From CAYLHF01 sp964383365 (lineage in GTDB: Bacteria; Bacteroidota; Rhodothermia; Rhodothermales; UBA10348), in contig CAYLHF010000002.1 in the NCBI GenBank assembly GCA_964383365.1, positions 1 through 64,000 on the forward strand: DNA of 64,000 nucleotides, given 5' to 3'. The first letter of the stretch is position 1; each line of letters opens with the position of its first letter. The notes under the pieces are model-generated. The model did no database searches, was not told the origin of the DNA, and saw only the letters and a program-made list of their open reading frames with translations. A program made the position numbers and the translations under genes. Positions 54,055-62,209 of this stretch are shown here, piece by piece.

Positions 54055-54639
54055 ATGATTGAGTACGTTTCAGGCAACCTGGCATCGAAAAAGCCGACCG
54101 AAGCCGTCATCGACGTCCACGGTCTGGGATATCGGCTGCTGATCCCCACGTCGACCTTCGAGCGCCTCCCTGCCATCGGGAAGCCCGTACATCTGGTCTG
54201 CTATCAGCACGTCAGGGAAGACGCCCTCCTGTTGTTCGGATTTCACAGCGCCCGCGAAAGGACTGTTTTCAATTTACTCCTGAGTGTCTCCGGCATCGGT
54301 CCGAAACTCGCCCTCGCCGCCCTTTCGGCCCTGCGTCCGTCTGAAATTCGTGATCGGATCGTGGCGCGAGACGCCGCGATGCTCACCCGAATTCCCGGTG
54401 TAGGACGCAAGACAGCGGAGCGAATGATCGTCGAGCTACGGGATCGTTTCGAGACCCTGGGACCCGGCGACGGAGACCTCACGTCACCGTCAGATAGTCC
54501 CGATACCGATGCGTTGGCAGCGCTCGAGGCCCTTGGCCTCTCGCGCTCGGCCGCCGATAAAGCCCTGATATCCGTCAGGCGCAAGCACCCGAACGCCACC
54601 ACGGCCGAAGATTTGATAAGGCTGGCCTTGCGGGACTGA
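54055..54639 (+). CDS. ruvA: Holliday junction branch migration protein RuvA
   Basis: 194 residues, the usual size. N-terminal OB domain (MIEYVSGNLASKKPTEAVIDV), the two helix-hairpin-helix motifs (SGIGPKLALAALS and IPGVGRKTAERMIVEL), an acidic linker, and the C-terminal domain (ALEALGLSRSAADKAL) that contacts RuvB. Binds four-way junctions and recruits the RuvB motor. RuvB and RuvC are not in the window. Confidence 0.95.
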   Translation: MIEYVSGNLASKKPTEAVIDVHGLGYRLLIPTSTFERLPAIGKPVHLVCYQHVREDALLLFGFHSARERTVFNLLLSVSGIGPKLALAALSALRPSEIRDRIVARDAAMLTRIPGVGRKTAERMIVELRDRFETLGPGDGDLTSPSDSPDTDALAALEALGLSRSAADKALISVRRKHPNATTAEDLIRLALRD

Positions 54640-54706
54640 GGAAATGATTGTCGATTGAACCGTACGTCGACTACAGGCGTCCTCGAAGAAACCGTTTCCA
54701 GTGGCG

Positions 54707-55795
54707 TTACGGTCGGGGTTGCGGCGAAGTCCCGCTCTCCGGTAGGGAAGCAACATGTACCGTCTGCGTCGGGAACGCAAATTCGACCCCTTCATCTGTA
54801 AATTGCTTGAAGACCGCAAGGTTGATCTGTTCCTGCGTATCCATGTAGAAAGCGTAATCCGGCTTGACGGCGTAATAGACGACCTCGTAGTCAATACTCG
54901 ATGCTCCGAATGCTTTCAGATGGGCACGGTCAAACCGTATATCGGGCTGTGCTTCGACGATCGTCTGCAACATGTCCGAAATTCGACCAAGCGTTGCGTG
55001 AGACGTATCGTACGTCACCCCGATACTGAAGACCACGCGGCGCTCCGCCATATGCTTGTAGTTCCTCAGGCGACTTCCGAGAAGATCAGCGTTCGAAAAA
55101 ACGATCTGCTCTCCGGACAGACTCCGAATCCGCGTCGTCTTGATTCCGACGTGCTCGACCGTCCCCGAATAGTCTCCAACGACGAGGAAGTCTCCGTACA
55201 CGAACGGCCGATCTACCACGATCGATATATAGGCCAGCAAGTCCTGAAGGACGTTCTGCACCGCGAGAGCGATAGCGATTCCACCAATGCCGAGTCCAGC
55301 AACAAGGGCCGTAATATCAACCCCAAAATTGTCCAGCGCGAGTAACAATGCGAGTGACCAGACCACACCACGCACAATCAGAGACATGGCTGCGACCGCC
55401 GTCAGATTATCCGTTCCATCCGTTCCGTCTCTCTCCGTATACCATGTCGCACTGGAAGCGATCAGTTCATTTCCCCATAATCCCACCTGAAACAGGGACC
55501 CGAGAAAGACAATCCGGAGGAGAATCGGTATCGCGGGAGCGTCCTCGGTGAACACCTCTACGGCGATATAGAGAGAGATGAGAATCAGAAAAAACCGCCT
55601 GGTGCCGCGAAGCAACACGGCGATCACATCGTCGATTCGATTGGTGGTTCGCTCGGCAAGCCGGGTGAATCTGCCCAGAAAAAGATGTCGGATCAGAAAC
55701 AGTACGGCTGCCGTCAGAATCCAGACGGCGAGAAGTTCACTCCACCGCAGTAGAGTCAGTCCAAAGAAGGAGGTATCCAGAATACTAGCGTCCAT
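54707..55795 (-). CDS. MscS-family mechanosensitive channel
   Basis: 362 residues. About four hydrophobic segments in the first 160 residues precede the pore-lining helix (ALVAGLGIGGIAIALAVQNVLQDL) and the beta domain (GDFLVVGDYSGTVEHVGIKTTRIRS). The cytoplasmic part contains VVFSIGVTYDT. Channels of this kind release solutes on osmotic downshock. Convergent with ruvA. Confidence 0.92.
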   Translation of the reverse strand: MDASILDTSFFGLTLLRWSELLAVWILTAAVLFLIRHLFLGRFTRLAERTTNRIDDVIAVLLRGTRRFFLILISLYIAVEVFTEDAPAIPILLRIVFLGSLFQVGLWGNELIASSATWYTERDGTDGTDNLTAVAAMSLIVRGVVWSLALLLALDNFGVDITALVAGLGIGGIAIALAVQNVLQDLLAYISIVVDRPFVYGDFLVVGDYSGTVEHVGIKTTRIRSLSGEQIVFSNADLLGSRLRNYKHMAERRVVFSIGVTYDTSHATLGRISDMLQTIVEAQPDIRFDRAHLKAFGASSIDYEVVYYAVKPDYAFYMDTQEQINLAVFKQFTDEGVEFAFPTQTVHVASLPESGTSPQPRP

Positions 55796-55851
55796 GGGTG
55801 CGAAGTATGAATCGATGAGAATTCAGTCGCCCGCAACATACGACAGGGTCG

Positions 55852-57123
55852 TTACTTGAGCGAAAGCCACGTCCGGTAACGGCCTGAATCTTCCGGTAAT
55901 TCGGCCACCGGCGGTGGTACAGAGCCGGATGTCAGGAAGGAGTCAAACCAGAATTTTCCCAGAATGAGCGCCGGAGCGGCACACTCTACATGGCTCCCGA
56001 ATGCGAGCGGGACGAGTTCGACGGACGTAGACCCGTTCGAAACAAACGTATCGAAAGCGAGCTGCGAATTCGAAAATGGAATGGTGTCGTCCGTCGTACA
56101 GTGGTAAATCCGGGTGGGAGTCTTCGGCGTCCAGTCGTAGAGATCATTGTCCTGAAGCGCAGCCCGGAGAGGATGATTGGCATCGGCATCGAAGGCGGCC
56201 AGATAGGCCGGTTGAAGCAGTGCTCTAGGGACACGCGGAAGTACGTTGTTGATGTCTCCGGCTCCGTGTGTACCATCATACAGTCCGGGAATCTGATCGG
56301 CGTACGGATCAACAAACACCTCAGACGGGGCATCGAACAGGCCATAGATCTCATCGTACGCGAGCATCAGGTACGGTAGGTAATAGGTCGCCGGGAACGG
56401 GTTATCCGATTCCATCACGTCCACCATCACGCCCGACATGTCATACGATCCGGCCATCGGTGCCGAGGCCACCAGGTTGAACTCGGTTGAAAACGATGAT
56501 TCTATCAGTCTCTGCGTCGCAGCAGTCGCCGATCCTCCCTCCGAGTAGCCGATGAGAAAAACTTTTCCGGAAAGCGTCACGTTTTTTTCCGCAGCATAAT
56601 CGCGGGACGCCCGTAGCATATCGACTGTCGCCGATGCCAGTGTCGCGGTATGCGTATATGGATGCAGGTCCGTCGACACACCGAGCCCGAGGTAATCCGG
56701 CATGACGCCAAGATACCCGGAAGTGGCAAAGAGAACGGCTACGAGCGTCTCCGCCACACTCATTCCGCCGACGGACGCCACCTCATCGCGTTTGACCTCC
56801 GTACCGTGCTGATAACTGACGAGCGGGAGATTTCCCAGGGAGGCAACCGGAATGGCCACCGCCCCGGACGCCGTCGTCTCGCCACCGTCGAGTCCGGTCG
56901 TCTTGTATACAATCTGGTACAGGTCAACATCGTACTGGGGTGTAACCGGCACCTGGAACGCTGTTATTTCAGCCTTTGAGACTCGTTGAATGAGTCTGGA
57001 GGACACGACCCGCGTGGACATAACGGGTTCCGTGCCATCAGAACTGTTTCCGGAATCACATCCGGCGACTGCGATGACAACCATCAAGGGAAAGACGAGT
57101 GACCCACTCTGTAGGATTTTCAT
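55852..57123 (-). CDS. Secreted alpha/beta-hydrolase lipoprotein (lipase-like)
   Basis: 423 residues. The signal ends in the lipobox VAGCDSG (Cys near 22). The hydrolase fold shows SYQHGTEV, the nucleophile elbow GYSEGG (Ser near 193), an Asp in CTTDDTIPF and a His in GSHVEC. The pattern resembles the secretory-lipase / fungal LIP group rather than typical bacterial esterases. Surface-anchored hydrolysis of esters is expected; substrate unknown. Confidence 0.82.
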   Translation of the reverse strand: MKILQSGSLVFPLMVVIAVAGCDSGNSSDGTEPVMSTRVVSSRLIQRVSKAEITAFQVPVTPQYDVDLYQIVYKTTGLDGGETTASGAVAIPVASLGNLPLVSYQHGTEVKRDEVASVGGMSVAETLVAVLFATSGYLGVMPDYLGLGVSTDLHPYTHTATLASATVDMLRASRDYAAEKNVTLSGKVFLIGYSEGGSATAATQRLIESSFSTEFNLVASAPMAGSYDMSGVMVDVMESDNPFPATYYLPYLMLAYDEIYGLFDAPSEVFVDPYADQIPGLYDGTHGAGDINNVLPRVPRALLQPAYLAAFDADANHPLRAALQDNDLYDWTPKTPTRIYHCTTDDTIPFSNSQLAFDTFVSNGSTSVELVPLAFGSHVECAAPALILGKFWFDSFLTSGSVPPPVAELPEDSGRYRTWLSLK

Positions 57124-57229
57124 GATGCTGAAAAATGGCTGGTGATGAGGAACCGGGGGGGGCTTCCTGGCTCAATCTACACTTTTTCTCGGTCTGTATA
57201 TGAGTCATTAATCTATGTGGAGAAGCGTG

Positions 57230-57655
57230 TTATCTGAAGTCTTGAATTTCGGTCAACTCAGCCGACCACGGACAGTACTGTCCCACATTCTCCATCCAGG
57301 CGTCCAGATTCGATTCGACAAATCCGGGTGCTGCGTCACAGAGTTCGATAGTAATCTCTGCCATTGCGACTCGCTCTGGGTCAATATGCCACGACCAGGG
57401 CTCATTGTGACCACCATCGCCACTTCCGCGCAGAACGATCCCGATTGGAATGGATGCCTGAGATTCACCACGTCGCAGTGCAAATATCTCTTCGATTGTC
57501 GTGGTATTAGTCACCCAGATTTTGAATTGACTCGACCCAACCTGGAATGTTGAAAGGATGCCATCCTTCAGTGGATTCTCAGCCGTCGAACTGTCGCACC
57601 CCTGAACGATGCCCAGTAAGACTGCGATGCTGCAAGCTGTTAATATGCGCTTCAT
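57230..57655 (-). CDS. BP74-like lipoprotein
   Basis: 141 residues from ATG 57655 (the frame is open 16 codons upstream). The lipobox VQGCDSS sets the Cys near 20. The mature domain contains FQVGSSQFKIWVTN, RRGESQASIPIGIVLRG, WSWHIDPERVAMAEITIELCD, NLDAWMENV and CPWSAEL, which I recognise as the BP74-type domain named after a Dictyostelium calcium-dependent adhesion protein. Its bacterial role is unknown. Divergent from typA. Confidence 0.75.
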   Translation of the reverse strand: MKRILTACSIAVLLGIVQGCDSSTAENPLKDGILSTFQVGSSQFKIWVTNTTTIEEIFALRRGESQASIPIGIVLRGSGDGGHNEPWSWHIDPERVAMAEITIELCDAAPGFVESNLDAWMENVGQYCPWSAELTEIQDFR

Positions 57656-57796
57656 CACGGATGTTGGGTACGAATAGAGTGGTCGATGTGTTCTTTCTGT
57701 CACATTTGTATCCGTTTATTGATTTTTGCCTAATCCGCATCCGTCCGGTCGATCGCGCGTTCTATTATGCTCTCCAAAAACCATTTGTAAGGAAAC

Positions 57797-59617
57797 ATGT
57801 CCGGCACGCAACTCAGAAATATAGCCATCGTCGCCCATGTCGATCACGGCAAAACGACGCTCGTCGATTCCATGCTCTGGCAGAGTGGAATCTTCCGGGA
57901 TAATGAGGACATCCGCGAGCGGGTCATGGACTCAATGGATCTTGAGCGTGAGAAAGGAATCACGATCATGGCCAAGAATACGGCCGTTAACTACGGTAAC
58001 GTCAAGATCAATATCGTCGATACGCCAGGCCACGCCGATTTCGGCGGGGAAGTGGAACGCACACTCAGAATGGTCGACGGAATCATGCTGCTGGTGGATG
58101 CGGCGGAAGGACCCCTGCCGCAGACGCGGTTTGTGCTTTCAAAAGCGCTTGAACTTGGACTCCCGGCCATCGTCGTGATCAACAAGATCGATCGTTCCGA
58201 CGCTCGACCGGCTGAAGTCCTCGATGAAGTGTACGATCTCTTTATCGATCTGGACGCATCGGAATCACAGATCGAATTCCCTGTGTTGTTTGCCATCGCG
58301 AAGGACGGACAGTGCAAGACCGAACTCGACGGAGAGATGACCGATCTCCGTCCTCTTCTCGAAACGATTGTCGCATCGGTTCCCGAACCCGTCGGGGAGG
58401 CCGATGGACCACTTCAGGTAGTCGTTACCAATGTTCAGCCAGACAATTACCGGGGTCCCCTCGCTATTGCCCGGGTCATGAACGGGACCATATCCGCAAA
58501 GCAACGGGTTGTTATCTGTCACAGGGACGGCACCACGACTCCGGTTTCGGTAACGGCACTCTTTGAGTACGAAGGACTGGGCCGTGCCGAAATCGAACAT
58601 GCCGGACCCGGGAGTATCATTGCCATCGGAGGCATGTCCGGAATCGGCCTGGGCGAGAGTATTGCGGATGCAGAGGATCCTCGGCCACTCGACCCCCTGC
58701 ACGTCGATGAACCTACGATGTCGATGGAGTTCCGGATCAATGATTCACCGTTCAGCGGACTCGATGGCAAGTATGTTACCTCGAGAAATCTCCGTGATCG
58801 CCTGTTCCGGGAAGTAGAGACGAATCTGGCGATGCGAGTCGAAGCAACAGATTCGGCTGACAGCTTTGTCGTTTTCGGCCGGGGAGAATTGCAGATGGCC
58901 ATACTGATCGAACAGATGAGAAGGGAAAATTTCGAATTTGCCGTCGGTATGCCAAGAGTCATCAAGAGGGAGATCAACGGCAAAACACATGAACCGTTCG
59001 AATTAGCCCTGATTGACGTGGCGGAAGAGTTTATGGGGACCGTTGTACAAAAAATGGGAGATCGGCGTGGCATTATGTCCCGCATGATCAATCATGGATC
59101 CGGACGCGTTCGATTGGAATTTGAAATTCCGAGTCGTGGGCTGATCGGGTATCGTACTCAGTTTATGACGGACACGAAAGGAACGGGAATCCTGACGCAC
59201 ATCTTCGACAGCTACCGTCCCTGGGCCGGCGAGATCTCCCACCGGGCAACGGGCGCGCTGGTCTGCGATCGAAAAGGAAAAGTGACGGGGTACTCCGTTG
59301 TCAACCTGCAGGAACGGGGCGTGCTTTTCGTGGCCCCTGGTGAACCCGTATACGGAGGCATGCTCGTCGGTGAGAACAGTCGGGATGCCGACCTGGACGT
59401 GAACATAACGAAGGAGAAGAAGCAGACCAATATGCGGGCGGCGGCAGCCGACACATTCGAAAAAATCATCCCGCCCCGCCGGTTTTCGCTCGAAGAATCG
59501 ATCGAGTTCATTCGGGAAGATGAACTGATCGAAGTAACGCCATCATCTATTCGGCTACGAAAGCGTCATATGAATCCACATGATCGCAAGAAGGCAGCGC
59601 AGACGGCCTCTTCATAG
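57797..59617 (+). CDS. typA: Ribosome-associated GTPase TypA/BipA
   Basis: 606 residues. The translational GTPase G domain has VDHGKTTLVD, RGITIMAKN-type switch I (here EKGITIMAKN), DTPGHADFGGEVER and NKIDR, followed by EF-G-like domains and the TypA C-terminal domain (GRGELQMAILIEQMRREN, SRGLIGYRTQF, TNMRAA). It helps 50S ribosome assembly and stress adaptation. AAGGAAAC precedes the ATG. Confidence 0.96.
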   Translation: MSGTQLRNIAIVAHVDHGKTTLVDSMLWQSGIFRDNEDIRERVMDSMDLEREKGITIMAKNTAVNYGNVKINIVDTPGHADFGGEVERTLRMVDGIMLLVDAAEGPLPQTRFVLSKALELGLPAIVVINKIDRSDARPAEVLDEVYDLFIDLDASESQIEFPVLFAIAKDGQCKTELDGEMTDLRPLLETIVASVPEPVGEADGPLQVVVTNVQPDNYRGPLAIARVMNGTISAKQRVVICHRDGTTTPVSVTALFEYEGLGRAEIEHAGPGSIIAIGGMSGIGLGESIADAEDPRPLDPLHVDEPTMSMEFRINDSPFSGLDGKYVTSRNLRDRLFREVETNLAMRVEATDSADSFVVFGRGELQMAILIEQMRRENFEFAVGMPRVIKREINGKTHEPFELALIDVAEEFMGTVVQKMGDRRGIMSRMINHGSGRVRLEFEIPSRGLIGYRTQFMTDTKGTGILTHIFDSYRPWAGEISHRATGALVCDRKGKVTGYSVVNLQERGVLFVAPGEPVYGGMLVGENSRDADLDVNITKEKKQTNMRAAAADTFEKIIPPRRFSLEESIEFIREDELIEVTPSSIRLRKRHMNPHDRKKAAQTASS

Positions 59618-59801
59618 CGTGGCTGCACATACACTTGGGGTTAAGCGGCGGCGGTCCGAAACGCGAATGCACCCGGTCCACTCGCGTGTGCCTTTCGAAA
59701 AGCCGGGAGTTAAGATATTTTTCCCGCTCTAACCAGGACCGGTGACTGCGATGTCCGGCAGGCTGCAAGGAATAAACTCGAATCGAAGCTATACCGTCTC
59801 G

Positions 59802-61493
59802 ATGCATATACGTCTCGCACTCCTACTATTGATGGTTGTTTCTACGACGGGAACGCTGAGAGCACAGAATGAGCCCTCTTCTTCTATCCGGAGGGCTGCG
59901 ATTATGCTCCGGAACGGTGATATCGAAGCGAGTCGGCACTTGCTAGACTCACTCATGACCGTTTATCCCAAAGCCATCAGAGGATGGAACCTGCTCGCTA
60001 CTGCCCAGCGGGCTGACGGGGACGCACAGGCCTCACTTCGATCGTATCTTAGAGCCCTGGATCTACAACCAGGACTTCCCCTGTCCATGCTCAATGTGGG
60101 CATTGGGTACGCTCTGACAGGAAGCCTCGACTCGTCCTTCGCCTGGTTGGGCAGGGCCCGTGCAACCGGAAAGGTAGATATGAATTCCGTTATGGCCGGA
60201 CCTGCCGCGAGCGTATTGAAAGAGGATTCGCGATACCCCGGGCTCTTTCCAACAGCCAACGACTATGCCGATCCTTTCGTAGAAGAGACTACGATTATCC
60301 ATCAGTGGGTAGGTGAGAATGCGCGCGATCAATTTTCGTGGGTCGCCAGAAACGTGGGCGACATAGACGGGGACGGTATTGACGACCTCTCTACATCGGC
60401 CCCGACCAACAGCAGCGGTGCGGCGAGAGCCGGGAAAATATACGCCTATTCCGGCCGAACCGGTCAGATCCTTTGGTCCTTCGAAGGTACGCGCGAAGGA
60501 GGACAACTCGGATTCAGTGTCGAATCGGCCGGAGATGTAAACGGAGATGGGACGCAGGACATCATAGCCGGTGCCCCTTTCGCAAATACCGTCCTGGTTC
60601 TTTCGGGTCGGGACGGACGCATCTTGCTGACGCTGGAGGGCTCGGATTCAACGGGTGGATTCGGAACGTCAGTCAGGGGTATCGGGGACGTAAATGCCGA
60701 CGGCAAAAGTGATCTCCTCATCGGTGAGCCGTTTCAGATCTTTGGCGCACCTGTCAACAATGGATCTACCGCTCATCCGGGTAGGGCCCACGTCTTCTCC
60801 GGCGCCGACGGATCTTCACTCCTCGAACTCACAGAAGGAAAAGCCGGGGATGGATTCGGGACAGCGGTTGCCGGACGACAAGTCGATGGACAGTTGTATT
60901 TCGTTGTCGGAGCGCCGAATGCCGGCGACAGGAACGGGGGCCTCGCCTATCTCTACCGGAAGCTCAGCAGCGGTCCAACCGCCGCGCTTGCTCCTGACTC
61001 GACATCGAATTCATTCGGTGGCATGTTTATCTCCGTTGTCGGTGATACAAACGCCGATGGCATCCAGGATATCTATGTCTCTGATTTTTCCGATGGCAGT
61101 AAAGGGCCGGCTACAGGTCGGATATACGTCTTCTCCGGGACAGACGGGAGTCGATTGTCTGCCCGAACCGGAGACCACAGTGGTGATGGATTCGGTATCG
61201 GAGTGGCCGATGCGGGAGACGTCGACCGGGACGGCCATGATGATCTCATCGTCGGTGCCTGGCAATACTCATCTGTGGCCCCATCGGGAGGCAGGATCTA
61301 CATTCTTTCCGGGTCAGACGGCAGTACGATGCGCACGATTACGGGTAAGATCCCTGGAGAAACGCTCGGATTCGATGCAACTGGAATGGGAGACGTAGAC
61401 GGGGATGGTGTCGTGGATTTTCTTGTCACGTCTACATGGAGTTCGATTAACGGTTTTCACTCGGGGAGAATGTTCGTTCTGTCGGGGAAATAA
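59802..61493 (+). CDS. Secreted TPR / FG-GAP repeat protein
   Basis: 563 residues from ATG 59802, which starts the signal peptide (ending near TLRAQ, residue 22); the frame is open 20 codons upstream. A short TPR-like helical part (about 30-110) is followed by at least seven integrin-type FG-GAP blades with DxDGDG calcium loops (GDIDGDGIDDL, GDVNGDGTQDI, GDVNADGKSDL, GDVDRDGHDDL, GDVDGDGVVDF). Probably a seven-bladed propeller on the cell surface. No sorting domain at the C-terminus. Function unknown. Confidence 0.85.
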   Translation: MHIRLALLLLMVVSTTGTLRAQNEPSSSIRRAAIMLRNGDIEASRHLLDSLMTVYPKAIRGWNLLATAQRADGDAQASLRSYLRALDLQPGLPLSMLNVGIGYALTGSLDSSFAWLGRARATGKVDMNSVMAGPAASVLKEDSRYPGLFPTANDYADPFVEETTIIHQWVGENARDQFSWVARNVGDIDGDGIDDLSTSAPTNSSGAARAGKIYAYSGRTGQILWSFEGTREGGQLGFSVESAGDVNGDGTQDIIAGAPFANTVLVLSGRDGRILLTLEGSDSTGGFGTSVRGIGDVNADGKSDLLIGEPFQIFGAPVNNGSTAHPGRAHVFSGADGSSLLELTEGKAGDGFGTAVAGRQVDGQLYFVVGAPNAGDRNGGLAYLYRKLSSGPTAALAPDSTSNSFGGMFISVVGDTNADGIQDIYVSDFSDGSKGPATGRIYVFSGTDGSRLSARTGDHSGDGFGIGVADAGDVDRDGHDDLIVGAWQYSSVAPSGGRIYILSGSDGSTMRTITGKIPGETLGFDATGMGDVDGDGVVDFLVTSTWSSINGFHSGRMFVLSGK

Positions 61494-61553
61494 CATTCTT
61501 CTTGCGGATTGGCGCCCCTACGGGCACCGGGCTTTTGTCCCCCACGAAGAAAA

Positions 61554-62150
61554 TTATCGCCTTGCCGAACGCTCTCTGAGCGGTGTGATGACCATCGTCA
61601 CTGCGTGCAGATGGTGTTCCTCCTCACGCCTGGAAGAAAGTAAAATGTCCACCACTTGCTGGAGATGACTGTTTACGGTACAGATGTCTTCTTCCGATAA
61701 CCACGCCTTGAATCGTCCCGCCCAGATATTTCGTCCCGATCCCTCGGTAACGACGTGATCGGAATCGAGTCCATCGTCGAAATTCCTGTTGGTCGTCCGG
61801 AGCATCGAGCGGGTTGCTTTCTTGATGATTTCTTTGGCCTCTTCATTCTTCGTGTCGTAGCGCATCCGAACGCGCCCTGCATCTACACGATAGAGCACCT
61901 CATCCCTCCGGGACGTCTTCCGGCATCCTTCCTTGCTCAGTAGCCCTCCTGCGAGTAGCTTGTGGACGTGGTAGTACAGGGAATCTGCTGGTCGGGCCAG
62001 TTCACGGGCCAGATCCGATACGGAGCTTGGACCGTTTACGAGCAGCGTATCGATGATTTCAAGACGAAGTGCAGATGTGAGCAATCGCATCTGGTCGGGA
62101 TCGGTGATCCACTTAGTGTCGCTATGGTGCATAAGGCCTGAAGGAATCAT
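61554..62150 (-). CDS. Winged-helix (ArsR-type) transcription regulator
   Basis: 198 residues. The helix-turn-helix region reads ALRLEIIDTLLVNGPSSVSDLARELARPADSLYYHVHKLLAGGLL (about residues 27-71 in total), as in ArsR/HTH_20 regulators. A C-terminal region of about 100 residues is probably a sensor or dimerisation part; it has few cysteines, so metal sensing is not obvious. A second ATG lies six codons downstream. The first ATG directly abuts a perfect inverted repeat, a likely self-operator. Confidence 0.82.
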   Translation of the reverse strand: MIPSGLMHHSDTKWITDPDQMRLLTSALRLEIIDTLLVNGPSSVSDLARELARPADSLYYHVHKLLAGGLLSKEGCRKTSRRDEVLYRVDAGRVRMRYDTKNEEAKEIIKKATRSMLRTTNRNFDDGLDSDHVVTEGSGRNIWAGRFKAWLSEEDICTVNSHLQQVVDILLSSRREEEHHLHAVTMVITPLRERSARR

Positions 62151-62187
62151 TTATTGTTGAAATAACATAAGTATTTTTCAACAATAA
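62151..62187. promoter_or_regulatory. Perfect 12-bp inverted repeat upstream of the winged-helix regulator
   Basis: TTATTGTTGAAA at 62151-62162 and TTTCAACAATAA at 62176-62187, separated by 13 bases. It lies immediately before the first ATG of the regulator and just after the stop of the upstream BNR gene. It is AT-rich and has no T run, so an operator is more likely than a terminator. Confidence 0.65.
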
Positions 62188-62209
62188 CACCAATGGCCCG
62201 GTAACCGGC

